Below, one piece after another: positions 1 through 6,652 of a DNA stretch of 64,000 nt. The position numbers and the translations under genes are program-made. The notes beneath the pieces were generated by a model. It was not told where the DNA came from. It worked only from the letters and a program-made list of their open reading frames with translations, and did no database searches. How positions within the stretch are numbered: the first letter of the stretch is position 1; each line of letters opens with the position of its first letter. This stretch comes from Myxococcales bacterium (GTDB lineage Bacteria; Myxococcota; Polyangia; Polyangiales; Polyangiaceae). The stretch is from positions 1 through 64,000 of the forward strand of contig PLXW01000049.1 of the NCBI GenBank assembly GCA_003151595.1. The letters are read 5' to 3'.

Positions 1-666
1 GATGCGGTCCATGGCGCGCGCCAGCACCGCGTTTACCTTGTAATCCTCGGCCGGCACGGCGTAGCACATGCGCAGGAAGTTCGACGCATAGTCGAGCTCT
101 TTCTTCGGATAGACGAACGGCTGGCCGATCGACTTCTTGTAGGCGAACGCCGCGATCGTCCGCACCTTCGAGATGAGCCGCGTGATGGTGATGTCGACCT
201 GCTCGGTGTTCTCGACGTCGAGCGCGTCCGGGTAATACGTGCCGAGCGACACGACCATCGCCGCGAGCACCGCCATCGGGTGCGCCGTCGAGGGGAAGCC
301 TTCGAAGAAGTGCTTCATGTCCTCGTGAATGAGCGAGTGGCGCGTCAGCAGGTTCGAGAAGCGCTGAAGCTGCTGCTCGGTGGGGAGCTCGCCATAGATG
401 AGGAGGTACGCGACCTCGACGAACGTCGAGTGCTCGGCGAGCTGCTCGATGGGGACGCCGCGGTAACGCAGGATCCCTTTCTCACCATCGAGGTACGTGA
501 CGGCGCTCTTCGTCGACGCGGTGTTCATGAACGCCGGGTCGAGCGTCACGAGGCCGGTCTTGGCGCGTAGCTGCTGGATGTCGAGCGCGCGTTCGTTTTC
601 GGTCCCTTCGATGATGGGGACGTTGAGAACCGTGCTGCCTACCTTGATCTCCGCGTTGTCGCTCAC
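1..666 (-). CDS. gltA: Citrate synthase, N-terminal 222 residues (runs off the left edge)
   Basis: Catalyses condensation of acetyl-CoA and oxaloacetate to citrate at the entry of the TCA cycle, in the cytoplasm. The visible residues read like a type II (GltA) bacterial citrate synthase: an N-terminal small beta domain (GSTVLNVPIIEGTENERALD), then LVTLDPAFMNTAS, the helical core YRGVPIEQLAEHSTFVEVAY and the stretch HFFEGFPSTAHPMAVLAAMV. The GTG start at 666-664 is chosen because GGAGG lies five bases upstream and the reading begins the conserved N-terminus directly. The catalytic His/Asp half is outside the window. It lies about 115 bp downstream of the glycosyltransferase gene on the same strand; a short palindrome sits in that gap, so it may have its own promoter. 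Confidence 0.93.
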   Translation of the reverse strand, partial: MSDNAEIKVGSTVLNVPIIEGTENERALDIQQLRAKTGLVTLDPAFMNTASTKSAVTYLDGEKGILRYRGVPIEQLAEHSTFVEVAYLLIYGELPTEQQLQRFSNLLTRHSLIHEDMKHFFEGFPSTAHPMAVLAAMVVSLGTYYPDALDVENTEQVDITITRLISKVRTIAAFAYKKSIGQPFVYPKKELDYASNFLRMCYAVPAEDYKVNAVLARAMDRI

Positions 667-762
667 GAGTGCCTCCAGAGCCAAAGACGATGAGGGGATC
701 GGAACATAGCCGCTCCCCCTGCACGGAAGATAGGGCCAGCAACACGACCCGTAAGGGGGCCA

Positions 763-776
763 ACTGAAAGTTCAGT
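763..776. promoter_or_regulatory. Short palindrome upstream of citrate synthase
   Basis: ACTGAA-AG-TTCAGT, six-base perfect arms with a two-base centre, about 100 bp before the citrate synthase start and just after the stop of the upstream gene. It could be an operator or a weak bidirectional hairpin. There is no supporting second copy nearby, so this is only a candidate site. Confidence 0.25.
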
Positions 777-781
777 GACGT

Positions 782-2182
782 TTAGGATGCCGGAATTTTC
801 GCGGGTCGAAACGCCGCAGCCGCCAGCAGCGCGAGCACGGGCGTGACCACGATGTGGTAGCGGTCCTCGCCGAAAAAAACGGCGTGGACGAGCACGGTAG
901 AGGCGAGGAGCGCGATCGGGAGCCGAAGCGCCCACGGCCACTCGGGCGCGCCGGGGAGCGGGAGCCAGGGGACGATCGCGCACACGAGCGCGAGCGGCCA
1001 GAACGCCGCCGACTCGGCGCTGACGCCCACGGCCAGGAGGAGAAGCACGAGCCCCAGCATCCCTACTTGAACGCGCGTCCCCTTTCGCTTCGCGGCCTTC
1101 GCGTGAAGCGCGATGCAGCCGAGCGCGGCCGCGAACAGGAGGAGACGATGCGCGAAGGTAGTGAGGGCGCGCGCCGCGACGCGACGCTCCTCGGGCCACG
1201 CCTCGGGCCGCGCCTCGCGCAGGTACTCGACCGCGAACGACTCGTGGTCGAACGTGAACCCGAGCTTCGCGGGAATCAGCCCGAGCCAGTGCAGCGGGTG
1301 GTCGGCGATCTCGCGCGTGCCGTACGCGAACCAGCACCGGTCTTGTTGAACCTGTCCTGTGACGATGCGGCACCCGTCCGAGGCGCGGAGCGTCTCGAAG
1401 CGACCGGTCGCGCGCGGCGAGGCGCCGATGGCGAGGTTCCATCCGCCGTTGGTGCTGACGAGCGCGCAGGCGTCCATGACGTGGCAGTTGCGAACGGTCC
1501 AGGGGAGGACGGGGACGAGTGTCACGGCGCAGACGGTGGCGATCGTCACGAGCGACTTCCAGTGAAGACGAGGCGCCGCCATCATCCCCAGAAACGGCGC
1601 GCACAAGAGCGCCTGCGGGCGAACCAGCGCCGCTACTCCGAGCATCAGCGCGCCGCATATTGCGCCTCGCGTTCGATTCGAATCGCGCACCGCGATCCAG
1701 AACGCGCCGAGCGTCAGCAACGCCGCGAGCGGCTCGGTCATGACGAGCGCGGCGTACACGATCATCCCCGGATGCAGCGCGACGATGAGCCCCGCGGCGC
1801 GCGCTCTCCACGTGCTCAACGCTTCACGCGCGAGCAGCCACGTGACCAGTGCCAGCGCCGCGCTCGTCAGCGAGTTCGCGATCGCCGCGGCGGCGTGCGA
1901 AGCGCCGATCACTCGGTAAAACGAGGCCAGAAACGCGCTGTAGCCGACCGGGTAGTGGCACCACGGATGCCAGATCGTCTGCCCGGCGACGGTCAGATCG
2001 TCCGAGTACCCGAGGCCGCTCGCGATGCGCCGCGCGCCGAAGTCGTAGTAGTGACCGTCCCACACCGGCTCGCCGCTCCACGAGAGCGCGACGTACAGCC
2101 GCGGAGCCAGCGCCAGCGCGAACAGTGCGATCCCGAACAGCGCATCGTTCTCGCGACCGCGCGAGGGCGGTGCTGCGCTCAA
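782..2182 (-). CDS. GT-C fold membrane glycosyltransferase (ArnT/PMT-like)
   Basis: Integral inner-membrane protein of 466 residues with about ten hydrophobic segments. The first hydrophobic helix (LFGIALFALALAPRLYVAL) is followed by an extracytoplasmic loop WSGEPVWDGHYYDFGARRI, where the acidic residue after the first helix is the usual catalytic position of GT-C enzymes that use polyprenyl-phosphate sugars. Later motifs include HPGMIVYAALVMTEP and a PWTVRN loop, typical of PMT/ArnT relatives. It probably moves a lipid-linked sugar onto an envelope substrate; the substrate cannot be read from sequence. The TTG start overlaps the upstream ATPase stop (TTGA), indicating translational coupling; there is no better start. 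The reading frame stays open far upstream, but that part is antisense-like shadow of the ATPase gene. Confidence 0.8.
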   Translation of the reverse strand: MSAAPPSRGRENDALFGIALFALALAPRLYVALSWSGEPVWDGHYYDFGARRIASGLGYSDDLTVAGQTIWHPWCHYPVGYSAFLASFYRVIGASHAAAAIANSLTSAALALVTWLLAREALSTWRARAAGLIVALHPGMIVYAALVMTEPLAALLTLGAFWIAVRDSNRTRGAICGALMLGVAALVRPQALLCAPFLGMMAAPRLHWKSLVTIATVCAVTLVPVLPWTVRNCHVMDACALVSTNGGWNLAIGASPRATGRFETLRASDGCRIVTGQVQQDRCWFAYGTREIADHPLHWLGLIPAKLGFTFDHESFAVEYLREARPEAWPEERRVAARALTTFAHRLLLFAAALGCIALHAKAAKRKGTRVQVGMLGLVLLLLAVGVSAESAAFWPLALVCAIVPWLPLPGAPEWPWALRLPIALLASTVLVHAVFFGEDRYHIVVTPVLALLAAAAFRPAKIPAS

Positions 2183-3771
2183 TCCGCCCCCTTCGACTCG
2201 ATCGCCGCGCGCACCCTCCGCAGATACGTCTTCTGGACCTGCGCCGGATCGAGCCGCAGGAACTTCGCGAACTCGAGGAGGAACCCGCGCACGTAGACGA
2301 TCGCCGGGAGCTGATCGAACTGCTCGTCCTCGATCGCCTGCAAGTGCGCGCGCCCGATCTTGGTGCGCGCGCTGATCTCGACCAGCTCGACCCCTTGCGA
2401 CTCGCGAATCTTGCGGAGCAGCGCGCCGGTGAAGTCGGTCTCGGGGCCGATCTCGCGCGTGAGCTCGGCCTGGAGCATCAGCTGCTCGGCGGCGAGCGCG
2501 GGGCGAACCGATCGCGCGCCCACCGCGGCCGGCTCGTCTTGATCGGCGAACGTCGAGAGGTCGTACGCGCGGCGGCGGATCGGATCGAGGAGCGTGTCGT
2601 ACGCTTCGTCGAGGCGCGATTGCTCCGATGAGAGCGCGGCTTCCGTGAGGAGCGAGGAGGTGGCGAGGCCCCCCTTGGCGTAGATCTCCCGCTGGCGCTT
2701 GTACGCGCGGCGCACCTCTTCGTCGCTCGACGATCGCGTGATGCCGAGCATCGTGTAGTGCGTCGGCGTGTCGCTCGGGATCGCGGGCGGAACGCTGGCG
2801 CGGTCTCCGCGAAGGGTGCCGAGCGCCAGGACGCGACGCGCGATCCGCTCGAGATTTCGTGCGGCTTTGCACGTCGGCGAATCGACCAAGAGCGGCTTGT
2901 TGCGGCGAACGGTGAGCCACACCGTGTCGTCGTGCTCGATGTGCCCGAGCTCGTCGAGCGCCAGGCCGTAGTGTCGCCAGGTGAGCGCGCTCATCGACGC
3001 GCCGAGATCGAGATCGGTTCGCACGCGCGTCTGGTTCACGACGAGCGCGTGACGCTGGCGGTTCGCTTCGGCCCAGGCGATCTCCGAGAGCGGGCGATCG
3101 AGCTTGGCCAGCGCGCGCACGAGATCGAGCGGCGAGGGGAGCGAGCCGAGCTCGCGCAGCGCGCGATCGAGGAGGTGAAGCCGGAAGCGATCGCGCGCGA
3201 TCGATCGGCGGAGCGCGCGGCGAAACGAAGCGCGCAGGTAGCGGTACGTCGTCTCGATCGCCGGCGGCTCGGGGATGGTCACGCACAGCGCCACGTCGGC
3301 CGCGCTCATCACGTCGAGCGCGAACGGACCGTGGCCAGGCCCCACGTCGATGACGAGGAACTCGGCGGGCAAGGCGCGCAGCTTCGCCATCCATCGCGCC
3401 TTCCGCCCGGCGCGCAACGCCAGCGGCGGCTCGATCGCGTCGTGCGGCGCGGGGAGGAGCGAGAGCCCCGGGATCAACGTCGGCACCAGCGACTGCACTA
3501 GCCCCGCGGCGTCATCGGGCTCCGCCGACGAAGACGCCGAGAGGCCGAAGTGCGCGTGCACGTTTCCCCCCGTCGCGTCGCCATCGACGAGCACGACGCT
3601 CTTCCCGAGCTGCGCGAAATACACCGCGAGGTTCCCCGCGAGGAGACTCTTGCCGACGCCGCCGCGCCCTCCGCCCACCGCGATCACGCGGCGAACGGTC
3701 TGGCTCGCTTCGGCTTCGATGGCCTCTACTTCTTCGAGCGGCGGCGTGTCGTTCGAGTCGTCGTCCTGCAT
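2179..3771 (-). CDS. ParA/MinD-type ATPase fused to J-like and RodZ-like HTH domains
   Basis: A 530-residue three-part protein. Residues about 28-320 are a MinD/ParA P-loop ATPase with deviant Walker A GGGRGGVGKS (33-42), a VLVDGDATGGN switch I region and LVIDVGPG (139-145). Residues about 338-404 resemble a J domain (HYTMLGI...EEVRRAYKRQREIY...RLDEAYDTLLDPIRRRAYD) but lack the HPD motif needed to stimulate Hsp70. Residues about 448-516 are an HTH_25/RodZ-like domain (LLRKIRESQGVELVEIS...YVRGFLLEFAKFLRLD). Such parts suggest a cytoplasmic positioning or polarity regulator that also binds DNA or a cytoskeletal partner; this is inference. ATG start at 3771. It follows the response regulator by 12 bp and overlaps the glycosyltransferase gene, so the three form one operon. 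Confidence 0.85.
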   Translation of the reverse strand: MQDDDSNDTPPLEEVEAIEAEASQTVRRVIAVGGGRGGVGKSLLAGNLAVYFAQLGKSVVLVDGDATGGNVHAHFGLSASSSAEPDDAAGLVQSLVPTLIPGLSLLPAPHDAIEPPLALRAGRKARWMAKLRALPAEFLVIDVGPGHGPFALDVMSAADVALCVTIPEPPAIETTYRYLRASFRRALRRSIARDRFRLHLLDRALRELGSLPSPLDLVRALAKLDRPLSEIAWAEANRQRHALVVNQTRVRTDLDLGASMSALTWRHYGLALDELGHIEHDDTVWLTVRRNKPLLVDSPTCKAARNLERIARRVLALGTLRGDRASVPPAIPSDTPTHYTMLGITRSSSDEEVRRAYKRQREIYAKGGLATSSLLTEAALSSEQSRLDEAYDTLLDPIRRRAYDLSTFADQDEPAAVGARSVRPALAAEQLMLQAELTREIGPETDFTGALLRKIRESQGVELVEISARTKIGRAHLQAIEDEQFDQLPAIVYVRGFLLEFAKFLRLDPAQVQKTYLRRVRAAIESKGAD

Positions 3772-3783
3772 CGATGGTCCGGG

Positions 3784-4653
3784 TCAGCTGCTCGCGTGGC
3801 CAATGCGCGCGCGGCGCAGCAGGCCGAAGATGCGCGCGCCGAGCTCCGGCGCGCGGAACGGCTTGGCCACGTAGTCGTCGGCGCCGCTGGCGAAGGCATC
3901 GACGATGTCCTTCGACGAGCTGTGCGCCGTGAGGAAGAGGACCGGGATCGACGCCAGCGTCTCTTCCGCGCGAATGCGGCGACAGAGATCGAGCCCCGTC
4001 ATTCCCGGCAGGCTCCAGTCGAGCACCAGCAGATCGAAATGCGTCTCGCGCACGCGGTCGAGCGCGGCTTCGGCGTTCGTCACCGGCTCGACGATGAGCC
4101 CCACCGCTTCCAGCATCGCGCCGACCACGTCGCGAATGTCGGCGTCGTCGTCGACGAGCAACACGCGCGCGCTCATCGTCGCCGGGAAGCGACCCGACGG
4201 CGTGAGCATGTGTGAGGCCGAGGCCGGCCGCGGTGACGGGTGTGGGCTCGCGCCGACGCCGCGCGGAAGGGCAGGCGCCGCAGGGAGCGCGCTCATTTGC
4301 GTGTTCTCGATGGGATCGAGATCGCTGCTCGAGTCCATGGCGACGGGGATCGAGTCGTACGGGAGCGACAGCGGAGCCGCGGCTTTGACCTTCTCGCTCT
4401 TCGCCTCGGAGAACGTCTGCAGCCGCTCCCAATCGCGCCGCTCGAAGCTGAGGCAGAACGTGCCGTCGCCTTTGTCCACGCCCCGCGCCGCCGCCGCCGT
4501 CGCCCGCTTTCGCTCGCCGATCTCGAAGATCGCGAGCACCCACTCGCCCTCCGCGACGGCTTCGTCGTTCGGCAGCGGTAACTCCTGATCGCTCGCGCCG
4601 ATGGTCCGGCCGAACGTGAACAGGTCGTCGAAGCGATACGCGATGCTCCGCAA
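3784..4653 (-). CDS. Response regulator with N-terminal uncharacterised domain and receiver
   Basis: Protein of 289 residues. The C-terminal part (about 165-285) is a CheY-like receiver: VLLVDDDADIRDVV with the acidic pocket, phospho-acceptor Asp in LLVLDWSLPG, Thr in FLTAHSS and Lys in YVAKPF. No output domain follows the receiver. The first ~95 residues (PNDEAVAEGEWVLAIFEIGE, then LSFERRDWERLQTF) form a small beta-rich domain reminiscent of PilZ-like modules of myxobacterial regulators, but I see no RxxxR c-di-GMP motif. A low-complexity Pro/Ser linker joins the halves. The start is TTG at 4653 without a clear Shine-Dalgarno, so the exact N-terminus is uncertain. First gene of the minus-strand operon with the ParA-like ATPase, suggesting shared control of localisation or motility. 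Confidence 0.78.
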   Translation of the reverse strand: MRSIAYRFDDLFTFGRTIGASDQELPLPNDEAVAEGEWVLAIFEIGERKRATAAAARGVDKGDGTFCLSFERRDWERLQTFSEAKSEKVKAAAPLSLPYDSIPVAMDSSSDLDPIENTQMSALPAAPALPRGVGASPHPSPRPASASHMLTPSGRFPATMSARVLLVDDDADIRDVVGAMLEAVGLIVEPVTNAEAALDRVRETHFDLLVLDWSLPGMTGLDLCRRIRAEETLASIPVLFLTAHSSSKDIVDAFASGADDYVAKPFRAPELGARIFGLLRRARIGHASS

Positions 4654-4785
4654 GGTAGGGGGAAGCTACCTTTTCGGCCCGGCCCGCGCAAAGGCCGGTC
4701 GGCTACGCAGGTTGCGGCAGAACACGAATGGCCGCGAAACCCCCGTGGCATCGGGCGGCGGGTCCGACTAAGCTCCCGCGCGCCG

Positions 4786-5736
4786 ATGACGGGTTTCCAA
4801 GCTGCAAGCGCGTTTCTCCTCCTTTCGTTGAGCTCGTTGGGCTCGACGTGCCACGGGCAATCGTCCCCCGGCGCCGAGGCCACGAAAGACACCACGGGGG
4901 CCGTCGATGTGACCCTCGCGGGGGTCGATGCGTCGATGCTGACGCCGCGCGAGAAGCGCGAGTGGAGCCAGGAGGTCTCCGACTTGCTCGCGCCGTGCGC
5001 CGACACGCCGGTGTCGATCGCCCAGTGCGTGACCGAGAAGCGCTCGTGCACGCGCTGCGTCCCCGCCGCGAAATACATCCTGCGCGCCGTGCGCGACGGG
5101 CTCTCGCCCGAGCAGATCGAGAAGAGCTACCACGGGCGATTCGACGCCGACCGCGTGAAGAACGTCCCGCTCGACGGCTCGCCGGCCAAGGGGCCCGACT
5201 CGGCGCCGATCACGATCATCGAGTTCGCCGACTTCGAGTGCCCCTACTGCGCGGTGGAAGCGCCGGTGCTGGAGAAGGCGTGGCAGGCGCACCAGTCGCA
5301 GGTTCGCTTCATCTACAAGTTCTTCCCGCTGCAGGCGCACCCGCACGGCGAGTCGGCGGCGCGCGCCGGGATCGCGGCGATGAACCAGGGGAAGTTCTGG
5401 GAGATGCACGACGCGCTGTTCGCGAACCGCGATCACCTGGAGCAGGCGGACGTCGACGGTTACGCCAAGGCGCTGGGGCTCGACTTGGCGAAGCTCCACG
5501 CCGACATGGCGTCGCAAGCGACGACCGACAGGATGGATCGCGACAAGAAGCTCGGCGAGAGCGTGGGCGTGCAAGGGACGCCGACGATCTTCATCAACGG
5601 GCGCGACTACGATCCGCGGCAAGACCTGGAGGACTGGATCGCGCTCGAGCTCCAGTCGACCTCGGTCGACACACCGAAAGGGGCGACGCCGGCACCGTCG
5701 GCCTCGGTCGTCTCGGCAGGCGGCAAGAAGAAGTGA
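4786..5736 (+). CDS. DsbA-family thioredoxin-fold oxidoreductase
   Basis: Exported thiol-disulfide oxidoreductase of 316 residues. An N-terminal hydrophobic stretch (AFLLLSLSSLGSTC) is a signal peptide; the Cys at 22 lacks a canonical lipobox. Residues 60-110 form a Cys-rich helical module (CADTPVSIAQCVTEKRSCTR). The thioredoxin domain (about 125-300) has the active site CPYC at 152-155 in EFADFECPYC, the conserved FFPLQAHPHG and the cis-Pro loop GVQGTPTIFING. A short Lys/Ala/Pro tail ends it. It should oxidise or isomerise disulfides in the periplasm, a plausible aid to the many Cys-rich secreted proteins of this organism. The stop overlaps the GTG start of the exonuclease (GTGA), though a functional link is not obvious. 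Confidence 0.85.
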   Translation: MTGFQAASAFLLLSLSSLGSTCHGQSSPGAEATKDTTGAVDVTLAGVDASMLTPREKREWSQEVSDLLAPCADTPVSIAQCVTEKRSCTRCVPAAKYILRAVRDGLSPEQIEKSYHGRFDADRVKNVPLDGSPAKGPDSAPITIIEFADFECPYCAVEAPVLEKAWQAHQSQVRFIYKFFPLQAHPHGESAARAGIAAMNQGKFWEMHDALFANRDHLEQADVDGYAKALGLDLAKLHADMASQATTDRMDRDKKLGESVGVQGTPTIFINGRDYDPRQDLEDWIALELQSTSVDTPKGATPAPSASVVSAGGKKK

Positions 5737-6494
5737 AAGCGAACGCGAACGACGGCTGCGGCTGTTTTCCGACCGGGCGTGTGTACGCGGGGATCGCGCA
5801 CCTGCTTCGCGCGGTCGTGCGCGGGCTGGTCGAAGAGTTCGCGCACGAGACGGCGTGGCACGATCTGCCGATCGCGCTGCTCGACGTGGAGACGACCGGG
5901 CGCGATGCGTCGGTCGATCGCGTCGTCGAGATCGGGATCGTCGTGGCCAGGCACGGCGCGGTGACCGCGCGGTACAACTGGCTCATCAATCCGGGCGTGC
6001 CGATCCCCGCCGAGGTGTCGGCGATTCACGGGATCAAGGACGAGGACGTGAAGGACTCGCCGCGCTTCGAAGCGATCGCGCACGAGGTCGCCGCCGCGCT
6101 CCAGGGGTGCGTGCCCGCGGCGTACAACGCGGCGTTCGATCGCGCCTTCATCGTGGGTGAGTTTGCCCGCGCGGGGACGAAGACGCCGGAGACTCCGTTG
6201 CAGATCGCGCCCGCGTTGCGGAAGGACGTCGAGTGGATCGATCCGCTGGTGTGGGCGCGTGAGATTCAGTCGAACGAGAAGTCGCGCGCGCTCGGCGAAG
6301 TGGCCGCGCGTCTCGGCGTGAAGCTCGAGAACGCGCACCGCGCGAGCGACGACGCCGAGGCCGCGATGCTCGTGATGTATTCGCTCGCGCAGAGCGGACG
6401 GATTCCGCCGGCGTACGGCTCGCTCGTTCAAGAGCAGAGGCGCCTCGCGCTCATGCACGCCGATGAGCGACGTCGCTGGCGCGCCTTTAGCTAG
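5733..6494 (+). CDS. DEDDh 3'-5' exonuclease, DnaQ/PolIII-epsilon-like
   Basis: Cytoplasmic exonuclease of 253 residues. Metal ligands are visible: ExoI DVETTG (D51, E53), ExoII AAFDRAF (D136) and ExoIII HRASDDAEA (H202, D207), giving a DEDDh-type enzyme of the RNase T/PolIII epsilon superfamily. NWLINPGVPIPAEVSAIHGI is the typical epsilon-like segment. The N-terminal ~45 residues are an extra extension containing Cys10/Cys11. The GTG start overlaps the previous stop by four bases and lies exactly at the start of this extension; a later start would remove only non-conserved residues. It probably acts in proofreading, repair or RNA trimming; no helicase or polymerase domain is attached. Confidence 0.88.
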   Translation: MKANANDGCGCFPTGRVYAGIAHLLRAVVRGLVEEFAHETAWHDLPIALLDVETTGRDASVDRVVEIGIVVARHGAVTARYNWLINPGVPIPAEVSAIHGIKDEDVKDSPRFEAIAHEVAAALQGCVPAAYNAAFDRAFIVGEFARAGTKTPETPLQIAPALRKDVEWIDPLVWAREIQSNEKSRALGEVAARLGVKLENAHRASDDAEAAMLVMYSLAQSGRIPPAYGSLVQEQRRLALMHADERRRWRAFS

Positions 6495-6536
6495 CCCCGC
6501 TCCCCTCACAGTCCCAGTCGCCGAATCCCATTCGCC

Positions 6537-6548
6537 GGACGCGCGTCC
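6537..6548. promoter_or_regulatory. Candidate upstream activator site for the sigma-54 promoter
   Basis: GGACGCGCGTCC is a perfect 12-base palindrome about 80 bp upstream of the candidate sigma-54 promoter, a normal distance for an enhancer bound by an NtrC-type regulator such as the one encoded in this operon. A related half-site GGACGGGCGCGC follows at about 6574. The high GC background makes chance palindromes common, so this stays tentative. Confidence 0.35.
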
Positions 6549-6623
6549 CGAATGCGGAACGCGCAGCGTAGGACGGGCGCGCGGATCACGGGGAAAACTA
6601 GCGCGATCGGTGATCTTGCGACC

Positions 6624-6638
6624 TGGCGCGGGCTTTGC
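6624..6638 (+). promoter_or_regulatory. Sigma-54 promoter of the efflux operon
   Basis: TGGCGCGGGCTTTGC matches the consensus TGGCAC-N5-TTGC: GG at 6625-6626 and GC at 6637-6638 are separated by exactly ten bases. The predicted start of transcription, about twelve bases past the -12 element, falls at about 6650, only a few bases before the permease ATG at 6653, so the transcript would be almost leaderless. The operon encodes its own sigma-54 activator, which makes the match more credible. Confidence 0.6.
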
Positions 6639-6652
6639 GAAGGCGCGCCCGC

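Noticed and set aside
1849..2631. Plus-strand frames opposite the ATPase and glycosyltransferase genes
   Set aside because: Composition is Arg/Ser/Pro-rich antisense, and no signature is present.
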